Positions 36,540 through 48,056 of a stretch of DNA of 64,000 nucleotides are shown piece after piece. Source of the stretch: Hybos culiciformis (Eukaryota; Arthropoda; Insecta; Diptera; Hybotidae). Each line of letters starts with the position of its first letter. Positions within the stretch are counted from its first letter, which is position 1. The translations under genes were made by a program, and so were the position numbers. A model generated the notes under the pieces. The model was not told the DNA's origin and searched no databases. It saw only the letters and a program-made list of their open reading frames with translations. The stretch lies in the NCBI GenBank assembly GCA_964007475.1, contig OZ023275.1, positions 620,001-684,000 on the forward strand, in the 5' to 3' direction.

Positions 36540-39500
36540 GTCAGTATCTATCGAGAAATTTCACAATAAAACTTTTTTATGCTTAAGGACTTTCTGAAAT
36601 TAAATATGTTATACACAATATTTTAAAAGTTTCTTGAGAAATTGTTTTTTAACCCATAAGTAATAGTGTATAGTATACTATTATGTTCACCAAGGTTGTC
36701 AAAAAATTTTATTAAATATAATATATAAAAACTCTATTGCTGATTATTGTAGGTTTTGGCATGAAATATTGCATGTTCTAAAAATAATATATAATTTATC
36801 TACATTTTGATCAACACACAGGTTATCAGGAAAATTTAATTAACTTTTTTTTTTTTCAATATTCTCATGTTGAACATAAAAAATTCAAATTTTATAGTGT
36901 TTTACCGCCAAAACTCTTTCTTGTGAAAGTGGGTTTTTAAAGGTTTACACCAAATTTTCGTTAAATATTTCCTTAATAGAAAAATAAAACAAAAAAGAGT
37001 ATCTGATTTCGAAAATATTGTTAATAATGCTTGATGACAACATACAATTTAATTTATTCTTAAAGTACCCAGTATATAGTCAAACATTTTCTCCTGTTGA
37101 TGAATTTTTTAGTTTTCCCTAGAACTGATTCGCTTTATTATTAAATATTATCAATTTAATATACCAATGAACGCTTCTTACCATTAACATATATTTAATA
37201 AAAAAATTAATATTATAATTTTTTCTTTACTTTCAGTTAAATAATTAAAATTAAATAAAAAAAAAGGAAAAATTGCCATTTAGAACAACTCAAAAACTCA
37301 CAAAATAAAAAAGAATAGAATATGTTTTTATAAATGTTGGTATCCAGGTACACTTAAGTAACCTGTTTTAGTTGCCTAATAAAATCACAATGTATAATCA
37401 TAATAAAAATGTTTAATAGAATATTTATATAGATTAGAAATTATTTAAATTGCAAGTCAAAAATTATTCGACAATTAAATTTTATTGAGAAAATAAATCC
37501 TAAAAATTAAAAAATCATAATATTTTGTAAAAACAATATTTAAAATATAAAATTTTTATGTAAATTTTATTTAGATAATATTAACTCTGTTATAAAATAT
37601 TTAGAAAATATAATAATATATTAATAATTTTGTATAATGAATCGAATTTTGTAAAAAACAAGGTGGAAAAAATCTAATCATTTTTATCTCTTAAGATTGT
37701 TTCTGATTAGAATTTCGGTATACTTAAATTATATTATTGATAATATAAAATTGATTTCAATTTAAATCTAAATTAATAATAATTTTGTATAAATAAATTT
37801 TATTGAAAAATTTTTCCCCACTTCAGTGTTAATTTATTTTTTATTATACTTATGATAAGTTTCAATATTTTTAATCCCTACTTAAATCGATTCAATTTTA
37901 TTTCAATTCGCGTCATTCAGTCCGTTTCTAAAACCTAGAATTAAAAAAAAACAAAATACAAAATTTTTATTCAAAATTCGATTCATTTCAGACGTTTGCT
38001 GTTTCAATGTACAGGCATAAAATAAAAAGAATATAAATAATAAATGTAAAAAGCATATTATATATATTTAAAAAAAAATGTAGAAAACAATAAGAAAATA
38101 TCTAATAAATGTTTGTTAACTTATTTTCTCTTTATTAATAAATTTTAATAAAAATCTTTTTAATATTATAATTTTTCCAATTTCTAGATTTACTATATAA
38201 ATCTTTCCGTTAAAATTTTAAGCCATAAATGTAAATCATTTAATTTTATTTTTTATTTAAAATAATAAACAAGCTATTTTGAAATATGAATTACAAAATA
38301 ATTAAAAATAAAAATCCATGAAATTAAAACGTTAAATGTGATATTTTGTAAAAAAAAAAAAACAAAAAAAAAACAAAAACAAACATAAAACATAAAACAA
38401 TTTACGTAAAAAATCAAAACTACATACATATGTATTTTGTATTTTTCTTCTTTTTTTAATTTTTAAATTTCTGTTAAAAAAAAAAATTATTATTATTAAT
38501 AATAAATAAATATTATAAAAACAAAAAAAAAGTTATTGTATAATAAAATAAAAAAAAATAAATAAAATAAAATCGGTATTCAAAAAATTAAATAATTTTT
38601 AATTATATTATAATTTAAGTACTTCACATGCCAATGTCTATAGTCCTTCAGTTATACAGCAGCCTTTCTAATTTATACGCTTATTGAATAATAATACGTT
38701 GTTTAGGCCATTAAAAAAATTGCTATGTTTTACGAGTATATTGTATATTAATTCATATTAAACTAATTAGTCTAAACTTTCATAAAGTTTTGGAAAAAAG
38801 AACAAAAATGCAGCTGAAACTGGAAAATTATTTCCATTGAAATTTAATTACCCTTCCATGAAAACTCTTAAAATAATAATTAAACAAAAACATGATGTAA
38901 GCTAAATTTTGACTTTTCAAGCTAGTAAGACAGGCAAAATTTTTAGCAACTTCAGAAGCCGTTTTTAGAGAAATTTAATTTTAAATTTTTGAATTATTTT
39001 TTAGTTAAAACCTCAAGAATGCTTTATAATATTATAATAAATAAAATTATTACAATTGGTTAAAAAATTATAAATTTTGGATTAAATCCTTTTTAAACCA
39101 ATAAAACTAACTATGTACTTATTGCTTGTTGATGGAAATTAAAAAACATACAAAGTTTTTATGCAAAACATAATTATTTTTTATAATTGCATATTTACAG
39201 GCACAGCAACAAAAATTTCAAGCGATCATAAAATTTTTATATCATATTTTTATCTTCAGCGCCTGTGAAATTACTGTTAATGTTAATCATTCGTAAAGTT
39301 AAATTATTCTGTTAATTAAAATAAATTTTTTGAAAGGTATGGTGAGTTTATGTAAATCATAATGAAATCAAGAATTCTTTTAAATTCCTTGAACATCAAT
39401 ATTATATATATATATATTTTTTTTTTAATATTCTTAAATTAAATTCTCTGTTAAAATGTATTATGCAAATTTAAATCTTTTTATTTATTCAAAACACATT

Positions 39501-42500
39501 TTTCATTTAATTTCATTCTTTATCAAATAATATGTAGGAAAAAAAAAGAGTTTCCCAATTCAGTCAAACTGGTTGTAAAGTAAATTATAATTACACTTGA
39601 CACTTTTATTCAAATTAAATTCTCTTAAAAATGTCATCAGATTCCAAAAATCATCCCTTTTGGAATACAAAAAAAAAATAATTCCTTTATTTTTACGTTT
39701 TATATATTATTAAAATATGTACATTATATAATATTATGTATATATATAATTTTAATTCTATATACAAAAAGTTCACATTTTTAGATCTTTAATCCCCAAA
39801 AATCGATATTTTCTTATTTTCAAAGAGTATAAAATGCGATTTCGTTTGTGTGCAATTTAACATAAAAGAAGTAATTTTTGTTAGCATTTTTTGTTATAAA
39901 AAAAATCAAGAATTCCGTACAATAGAATAAGGCTTTATCAAAATCAGGAATTATTTCTATGTTTTAAGTCCTAAATATTTTTATTAATTTTTAATCCTAA
40001 ACAGTAATCAATGCTGTTTAGATGATGTAAATGTGTTTATCTTCGACAGATAAAAAATTTCAAATAATAACACACATAAACTCAAAGTGTCGAAAAAAGT
40101 AAATATATATGAGATTCTGTCAAGGTAATCCTTAACATGTCAATCTGATCAAGGGTAAGTCTATTTCGAAAGAACTTTAATTCGTTCAACTTTCGAATTC
40201 TTTTAACATTAGTATTATACCTAAACATAAATCTATTTTTAATTAAAATTTACAAAAATATTCGAAAATAATTAAAAAATCCTTAAATAAAAGGTTTCTA
40301 GTTATAAAAAATAAAACTTATTGCGATTGGCAGTGTGGTAGCAAACTTGATGAAATTTATATGTTAAAAAATATCTTCAGGGTTATTATGCTGACTAAGT
40401 CTGTGTATCGTTAAAAATTAAAATTACATTCTATACAATGGAAGAAGAAATTTCTCCCTTATTTTGCCGAAGGTCATGGGATTATAATAACGATTTTATT
40501 CTAATTTGTGTAAAGCCATTTCCCCCCCAAAAAAAAAAAAGATTTTATTTTTTCTTCCTTTTTATATTAAAAATTTAATTTTATATAAAGAAATTTTGTA
40601 CATAATTCCAATTTCTAACAATTTAATGAAAATTCCTAAACAAAATAAATTATATCAAAATGTAATTTTGCAAAATGCAAAAATATACTTGTTTTTTTTT
40701 TTTTAAATATTATAAATCAGGGTTTTATTGAATGTTGTCGAATGAATGAAAAATATATCATGATTAGTGAATACTTGGATGAAAATTATAATTACGATAA
40801 TAGAAATATTTGGTCAACAAAAAAATTAGATATTTAGAGAAAGAAATAGTAGTTAAATATTACATAGTAGACGAATGTGTTAAAAAGACAACGTCAACGC
40901 TTTTACAAAGATTTATTTTAAAATTATAATAATATCATGATAAAATATTGATTCTTCGCCTGGCTTGATAATTTCAAATAAAAAGTTAATTTTCTGGGAA
41001 TGATTAAGAAAAATAAACAAAGGTTAAAAAATAATTTTTAAAATATTCGTTGTGCTAATAAATTTTTATCATTTATGTAAATTTGTCATCTGAATAACCT
41101 TATTTTATGGTTCTAACTTTAACTCGAAGGTAAGTGAACTGATAACATTACTTACAAAATTTCCGAAAAAAGTAATAACAATAATTAAAAACTTAAAACT
41201 TCTAGTAAAAAAAAAAGTTTCATACTTACATAAAAAAGAACTTTATATAATTTTTTCTAATAACTTATATATTATAATATTTTTAATAAATGTTTGTTAA
41301 TTCTTTGAACTTTGTCGCAAAAAAATAATAACAAGCTTCTTATGTACCAATTCTGGAACAAAAATTTAGTTTTCTTTGTTTCAAAATTATTGTTATTATT
41401 ACTCTTTTTTTTTTCAAACATTTTCTTCGTTCTAAAAGCTTTTTTATTCGTTTGTAGAAAAGAAAGTTTATTTTTTTCTATGCAACTGTTTTTTTTAAAT
41501 TTTTTTTTCACATTAAACATTGACTTCTTTGTCGCCATGATGACGTCCTTTGATATCATTTTGATGTAAAAATTGCAATGGATTTCAAACGAATTTTTCT
41601 TTTTTCTCGAATCAACTTTTTAACAGTTTTCACAGTTCTTTTAAGCTTTTTTTTTTTGCTTTAATTTAAACGAATTGCGAAGAAAATGAATAGTGCTACC
41701 TTTTTTTTTTCTATTTTTAAAAAGGATACTTTATACTCACATTAACTTTATACAGTTAAATTTTTACAATTCATTCAACTTTTCTTTTTAATTTTTTCAT
41801 AAAAATTCTACAAAAACATAAATATTGTGTTGACATTTTATTTTATTGAACTTTTCAACTTAATTTTTTTTTAATTGAAAGTAAATTTTTTAAAATTGGT
41901 ACGGTTGATGGATGAGCATAAAATTTAATTATTGTGCGTGTGATTTGGACTTCTGATGGCGCCAAGATTTATAACAAAAATGTAAACATTTTTGGGATGT
42001 TCGGTACGATATAGGTACGATATAGAATTATTGTTATATGGATTATGTAAGATACGGTATACATAATTTAATTCATTGAAGTTCCATAAAAAATATTTTT
42101 AGAAACAAAACTAAATACACTCGTAATTTTAAAATTATTCCATAGATACTTCAAACATAGATACATAAATATTTCAACTTGATAAAAATATTGGCGAAAA
42201 AAAATTTTTAAATCCTCTTTAAAAGTTATGCAGCAAAATTTTCAGTAACGAGGAGTTTAAACTTAAAGAATTTTTATTAATTTATGTATATATGAAAATT
42301 TTTAAGAAAAATATTCAAACATATTCAAAACATAAAAATTACATTGCACATTTTTCTAAAGGTCAAAAGGACTTTCTGAAATTTTCTATTTTTTTTTTTT
42401 TGATTTTTATTTTATTTTTTTTTTTTTTTTAAACAATATGAGAAAGCTTAATATTTTTTTTTCTTTTTTCTTTTTTTTTTTTTGGAGATTTGTTCTCAAA

Positions 42501-44917
42501 AACCATTTCAAAGTAAAATAAAAATGTAATAAAAAAGTTGAAGAACTTTTAAGTTTTCAAATTTATGTTTTTAAAATTTTAGAGTTTTTTTTTTCCGTAG
42601 TAATGTTATTTAAAGTTAGAAAACTACCAAAAAAAAATTTCATTCCAAAGATTTCCATTATTTAATTGAAGTTTTGTTGCAGACTTTTTAAATTAAAAAA
42701 AAAACAAAAATTAAATATTTGAGTGGACAATAATGTGAACGTAAATATTTGATGGTGTCTGGGAAAATTTCTTTTATACTCCATTCTCTGATATCATAAG
42801 TTATAATTGCAAGTGATACTAGTCGAATTCCTAATCTAGAGATAAAAAAAAATTATTTTACTAGACCTTTTAATAAACTTTAAAGGACTATGAGTGAGAA
42901 CTTTATTTTTATTACCAAATTATTCAAAAATAAGTCAGTTAAAGAATTTTCAGCAATGTGCACTTGTTTAATTGTTTACATACACTAATTTGCATTAACT
43001 CAATTTAAACCTAGCTAAAAATAAAAGCCGTTTTCCTGAACATATTCAAATTTAAAAACACATTCAAATCCTTCATTAATTTAATATTTGGTAGTATTTG
43101 GTAGAATTTGGTAGAAGCTCAACATTTTTCATTCGAACACTTTCTATTTTGTCTTTATAAAAAGTTAAAACTTATAAAAAAAAGTTAATAAAATTTGATT
43201 TGAACTTATGCTTCAGTTAAATATTATGTTGAAAGAAATAAGTATATATACAAACTAAATATGAATCTGATTTAATATCAAGATAAAAAATAGTTTCACT
43301 GTCACGAACTTAAACCACATTTTAATCATCATATTAAGAGCGTCATTCTATTGTCACGATACCATAATTATTGTTTTAATAAAAAAAATTATCGTTTGCA
43401 TAAACCGAATAATTTTGCTACTTGTATAACTTTTAATAAACCATATGAATATCAATAAATTGTAAGATGGTGCAATATGTATTTTATCGAATTTCATAAT
43501 ATTAAATGAAGTTTAATACGTATTTTTAAATTGTATATTTTTCATATCATAACAAAGTTATGGCTTTATCTACGTAGTGCCAACTATCTGAAAATCTGTC
43601 GGCTTTTATAAGGGAAAAGATTTTCTTTAAATATTGACATTTTGTCTTATTAAATCAACTATTTAGTATATTTCCCAAAGAAAAAAGAAGTGACTGCGGT
43701 AATATCATTGAGTCTTAAATTATCATCCGCTTATCATTGAAAAATAACACCCCTTAATGACATAACCAAAATATAAGATCCCAAATTTAGATAAAATAAA
43801 TATTTTGCATTATTCTCAATAAAATAAAGTCACATTTTATTTAAATAAATAATTTTATCCCGTCAATAATAAATTAATTATTCAGAAACCATTTAAACAT
43901 AATATTGGAATAAATGCAAAAAAAAATGTTGAGAAAATTCAATTATTTCAATTGACTAACAACAATTTAAAAAAATTCTTTGTCTAACTTAAAAAAAAAA
44001 AAAATTATTTAAGATTACTTATTCCCACATGTAAAATTGAAAGCGAGGGGTACAACACAGTATAGTGGTATAATATCTGTTTGTAAAGATGTTATCACCA
44101 TACCATAATGCATCATAAAAATGCCAAACATAAACGTATATCTTTAATACTTTTTCTTCCATTCATTTTTATATTTATAAAAAAAAAAATATATATATAT
44201 ATTTTCAATGCTGTTTTTGCAATAAATTTTCTCGTAAATCTCAGAATTTATGTTCTTTGCACTTATGACTTTGTTTTTCAATAACAACAGAACATAAAAT
44301 TTCAGTGTAGATTTAGAATGTCAACCAAATCAAAAATTTCGCATAATAAAAGTTTTCAATAATTTAGTTGTTTTAAAATTTTTTTGAATCTTTTAATTAA
44401 TGTTTATGATAATAAAAAATTAACATAAGCTAAAAAATTAATCGTTAACTGAAATGTTAATAAAATTAATAAATTGTGCAAGCTACAGACTTAATGACAA
44501 TTAGTAGATATGAGTGAAAATGAGAAAATAAGAACACTATGAAGACTTTATAACAGCAAAGTAGTTATATATACGCAACGTCTGGAATGTCTAGAATCTA
44601 GATTCTAGAGAATTCTCCTTGAAATAAAATTGCCCAGTGAAAAATAAGAACAACAAAATTCTTTGTTCTCAGAATTAAAAATTAGGACTATATTAACATC
44701 AAAATCATACAAAATTCTAACAACATAAAAGTTAGTTCAGATAAAAATGTATTTTTATTCTTTTCGTCTTTTTTTTTATCCAAATATTTATGGTGATATT
44801 ACACTCGAAATAATGGCAGTTTTGAAAAAGTGAAAAATTATAAAAAGAAAAAAAAAAAAAAAAAGAAAAAAATTGATAAAATATTAAAAACACATTTTAA
44901 ATATTTTGTTGCAAAAT
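36540..44917. other. 8.4 kb AT-rich stretch without a supported gene
   Basis: Homopolymer-rich background. Items noted: a tandem GGTACGATATA duplication at about 42003-42025; a 54-codon open frame without an ATG at 43294-43458 (+) after AAAAATAG; a minus-strand frame from 42787 (AGAATGGAGTATAAA...); and a 20-bp palindrome at 44590-44609. None is firm enough for a gene. Confidence 0.45.
44590..44609. repeat. 20-bp perfect palindrome with heat-shock-element-like flank
   Basis: TCTAGAATCTAGATTCTAGA is its own reverse complement. Just right of its centre, 44603-44615 reads TTC-ta-GAG-aa-TTC, one mismatch from the nTTCnnGAAnnTTCn heat-shock element. Whether it regulates anything is unknown. The nearest coding candidates are minus-strand terminal exons to its right, so it is not at an obvious promoter. 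Confidence 0.6.
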
Positions 44918-45008
44918 TTAATCTTCTGTTATGTCAAAGATGAAATTTATTTTACCGATTTTGCATACATTTTGAGACCCATAAGAATCGTGAGATGCAT
45001 ACAAAGTA
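44918..45008 (-). CDS. candidate minus-strand last exon (TLYASHDSYG...)
   Basis: The acceptor TTTTCTAAAATAAG ends at 45009. One base completes a codon and 29 codons follow: TLYASHDSYGSQNVCKIGKI, then NFIFDITED and TAA 44920-44918. The first two thirds are clearly less AT-rich than the surroundings. A weak donor (ATCG|GTAAAA) inside would make it internal. The frame is open further upstream, but only as Phe/Lys-rich sequence. Family unknown. Confidence 0.3.
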
Positions 45009-45243
45009 CTTATTTTAGAAAATAAGTTTACCAATATTTTTTTAAACAACAAATCATATAAAATATAGTGATAAATAGAAAACAAATTATAAGTTTTTTT
45101 TTGTGGAGAAAAAAAATTAAAATAAACAATGTTTTTATATAAAACATTCAATTTTCTATTTATTGTTATTCTGTATGCCTTGCAATGTATCTACTTAGAA
45201 GAAAATTTGTTTTTTTTATTTAGATATATGTATAAGTAAAAAA

Positions 45244-45350
45244 TCAAGTTTTAAAAAGTATTAAGCTGCTATGAGCTTCTCTTGATATTCCTGTTATCTT
45301 CGGTATCATAGAACGACTGATGTTGTCATCGCCAGGGCCAATATAACTGA
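45244..45350 (-). CDS. candidate minus-strand last exon (SYIGPGDDNISR...)
   Basis: The acceptor TTTCGTATATATTCAG ends at 45351. After two carried-over bases 34 codons run SYIGPGDDNISRSMIPKITG, then ISREAHSSLILFKT, to TGA 45246-45244. The other minus frames stop early. AATAAA lies at 45220-45215, 24 bases after the stop. Gly, Pro, Asp, Arg and Ser content is high for this window. It may be an alternative last exon to 44918-45008 or a separate gene end. The upstream exon should lie to its right and was not found. Family unknown. Confidence 0.42.
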
Positions 45351-47170
45351 CTGAATATATACGAAATTAAAAACAGCGTAAACTTTCAAGTCATATTGAG
45401 TAGAATATCCTTGTTAGTGATCATAGCTAAGAAAAATATCTTAGTTTCTAATATTAAATTTTTTTTTTTTTTTTATTTTATTAGTAACCAAAACAAAGAA
45501 AATTGTGAAATTAGAACAATTTTTTTTTATTTAACTTTACGTTATTTTCACATAATTAAAAAAAAAATTCTTAATTTTTTCTCTTCAAAAAATAAAAAGT
45601 AAAATTTCTTCTTCGAATCCCCATTTTTATGTCCTTTTTTCCGGACAAAATAAAAAGATTATGTTTAGTGAATAAAAAAATGCAATAAATCTTTTTGCCT
45701 TAATAAAAAAGGACATTTATTCTTTTGATTTTTTTTTTTTTGTTTTTCATTATTTTTGTCCTTAATTTCAATTTAATTTAAAACCGTTTTGCTTAAAATG
45801 CTTTTCATTCGTTTTCTTTTCTCAATTATGAAGACATAAAAAAAAAGAGATTCATTGGGATTTTTTTTATTCAAAAATTTTTAAATTATTTGTTTAGCGG
45901 GAATCCTTTTTTTTTATGAAAAAAAAATTTTCTTTAAGATAAAACTTCAAATAACTTGGATGAGTTTATAGGAATTCAGTGAAAACATTTAATAAATATA
46001 TCTATTAAGCTACAACCTTAAAGTGAGCTAATTTTTGGTATGAGCCCGCCTTTTAAAAATTACAAAATATTATAAATATTAATTTAATATTCACAAGAAT
46101 TAAATTTATTGATTTTTTGGTCATTCTTGGAGTTTATGATTATTATAAAAAAAAATTATTTATTATTTATTTATATATATGTGTTAATTATGTTAACCAA
46201 TTATACATGTTGTTATCTAAATTTGAATATAAATTGTTTAATTTTAATAATTTTTTAGCAATGTAAAATAAATTAATAATGTATCTGTACACAATTTAAA
46301 CATATTAATTTTCCCCAAATATCAAAGTTTTCTTCACAATAAAAATATACCAATTTTCACAAAAAAAAAATTTATAAAACAAAAAAGAGATATTTAATTT
46401 TAAGTTTAGCTCTTTTATAAATCAAAGTTAAAGGAAAATTTTAACGGTTTCTTTGGATAAAAAAAAGGATACAAAATTTCGCAGTACAATATCTTGTTAG
46501 TATAATTGGAATTTTTGGCTTTGTAAGTTGTTTGGTAAAAATTTCAGAAAAAAAAATCTAAATTAAAACTCTATATACTTATAATAATATAATTTTTATA
46601 TATAATATAGGTATATGCTTCGGAAAAACTTTTAAAAATTTAATTTCGGTAAATGAAAATATTTTCGTTAAAAAAAGGAAAACCGAAAAAAACAAAATAA
46701 ATAAATCATGGGTGGGCTGGCCTTTTGTCTTTAAGTAATATTTATTTAATCAAAATTTATTTAAATCTTGATTGAATTAATAACATTAAAAAAATAAACT
46801 CAATATATAATTAAAGAATTCTTGGGGTTTCCAAACAAGAAAATTTTAATCAAAAAAATTTAATCAAAAACTATATAAAAAAAAAAATTCTTAACTTTAT
46901 TGCGTATTAATTTTTTAAAATTTTGATTCCCAGGATTTTAATTTCAAACATAAAGTATTTCTTGAAGATTTGTACGTTAAGACTATATACAGAAAATTCT
47001 AGATTACACTTATCGTTAATATTTGGCTCTTACTATTACATTTCATATTCGAAATTAAAAATATGAAATATTCAAAATTTAGTTAGATTAAAACCATTTT
47101 CAAATAAATAAATATATTTATATACTTCAAAACAATAAATGGGTTGTTGTTAGATGCCCAGTGTTAAATT
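45351..47170. other. AT-rich intergenic stretch between gene ends
   Basis: No supported gene. A short GC-richer patch at 46708-46732 is open on the minus strand after CTTAAAG (TKGQPTHDLF...), without a partner exon. Confidence 0.45.
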
Positions 47171-47263
47171 TTAATTAATTCTTCTTGATTTTAAATCATC
47201 ACAATTTTTGGTGTCAATTGGATTCTCAATGTCCGTATAAAACATGATTTTTTCAACTTCAAG
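47171..47263 (-). CDS. TSPN-domain protein 1, exon 3 (C-terminus)
   Basis: The acceptor ATTTTAG ends at 47264. In phase 0, 30 codons (LEVEKIMFYTDIENPIDTKN then CDDLKSRRIN) end at TAA 47173-47171. These are residues 195-224. This is the last strand of the thrombospondin N-terminal-like domain plus the closing cysteine (Cys215), which in this family pairs with the Cys of the strand ending W-L-D-C (Cys159). It aligns with exon 3 of the neighbouring copy (MEIQKLVFYSKI...KC). Confidence 0.88.
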   Translation of the reverse strand, partial: LEVEKIMFYTDIENPIDTKNCDDLKSRRIN

Positions 47264-47334
47264 CTAAAATAAATTTTTATTTAATGGCTGTATAAATTTT
47301 TTTTAGCACTAAAAGCTTAAACTAAATAATTTAC

Positions 47335-47511
47335 CTCGTGAACTCCTATTTGATCCATAGTCAAAGTTAAAAATTTGCTATTAGAAAATGTTAATAAAGT
47401 AAAGTTCATATTTTTATATTCAGATTCACGCAATTCATAGCAATCAAGCCATAATTTGACAACTCCTTTAGAAAATGATATTACCAATTTATGACGTAAG
47501 TTATTGAATAG
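47335..47511 (-). CDS. TSPN-domain protein 1, exon 2
   Basis: It runs from 47511 to the donor GAG|GTAA at 47335. The acceptor region reads CAGTAG. Using the first AG would place an in-frame TAG at the exon start, so the second AG is the coding one. Fifty-nine codons in phase 0 (residues 136-194) read LFNNLRHKLVISFSKGVVKL then WLDCYELRES. This is the family hallmark region (W-H/T-x-L ... G.V.LY.DC), but the usual Trp is Arg141 here. Introns on either side are 140 and 71 bases and both are phase 0, as in copy 2. Confidence 0.9.
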
Positions 47512-47651
47512 CTACTGAAAAATAAATTAATTTGAATTTAAAAATATGTTCTAATAAATAATTTCCAGATCGAGAATGAGTTTAAACCAATATTTTTTAT
47601 TAATTAACACAAGTAAACTGCACTCATCTGCAAAAATTTATAATTTCTTAC

Positions 47652-48056
47652 CTCACGTTTATTTGGTAAACCAAAATTAACTTCAGAATTACGATGAAAC
47701 CAAAGATGAACAAAATGATTTGAAAACCAAAAATCAAATTTAAAGTTATCCAATTTATTTTCATTTTCTTCTACATCCTGATCCAAATATAATAAATTTA
47801 CATATCCACCTATTGAATCAGCCGTTATTCGAATTATTGTTTCTATTGTGAATTCTTTAACTTCCTCCGAATCAAATACATCCAATAATTGACATTCCTT
47901 TTGGCTTATAAAATTATTTCCCGTCACATAATGGACTTTACTATCATTTTGCACAATTTTAGGTAAATCAAGCAATTTAATTAAATCAAATTCTCGTGAA
48001 TTTACATTACCGACGACGCTAAGTATTAAAACAATTAACACAACTAGACATGACAT
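47652..48056 (-). CDS. TSPN-domain protein 1, exon 1 (signal peptide and N-terminal half)
   Basis: ATG 48056 opens 135 codons ending at donor GAG|GTAAG (47652/47651). Residues 1-20 (MSCLVVLIVLILSVVGNVNS) form a classic signal peptide. REFDLIKLLDLPKI then matches the N-terminal LLxLLxLP signature of thrombospondin/collagen N-terminal (TSPN, laminin-G jelly-roll) domains. Further on, GGYVNLLYLDQDV and FDFWFSNHFVHLWFHRN are core strands, ending FGLPNKRE at the intron. The full protein is 224 residues (135+59+30): one secreted TSPN domain and nothing else. In thrombospondins, collagens XV/XVIII and similar proteins this domain binds heparan sulphate or matrix partners and is followed by long extra modules, absent here. 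The family assignment is from visible motifs; partners are unknown. Confidence 0.9.

Noticed and set aside
41272..41569. Overlapping sense and antisense frames of 85-95 codons
   Set aside because: Mirror-image Lys- and Phe-rich translations of the same homopolymer-rich DNA.
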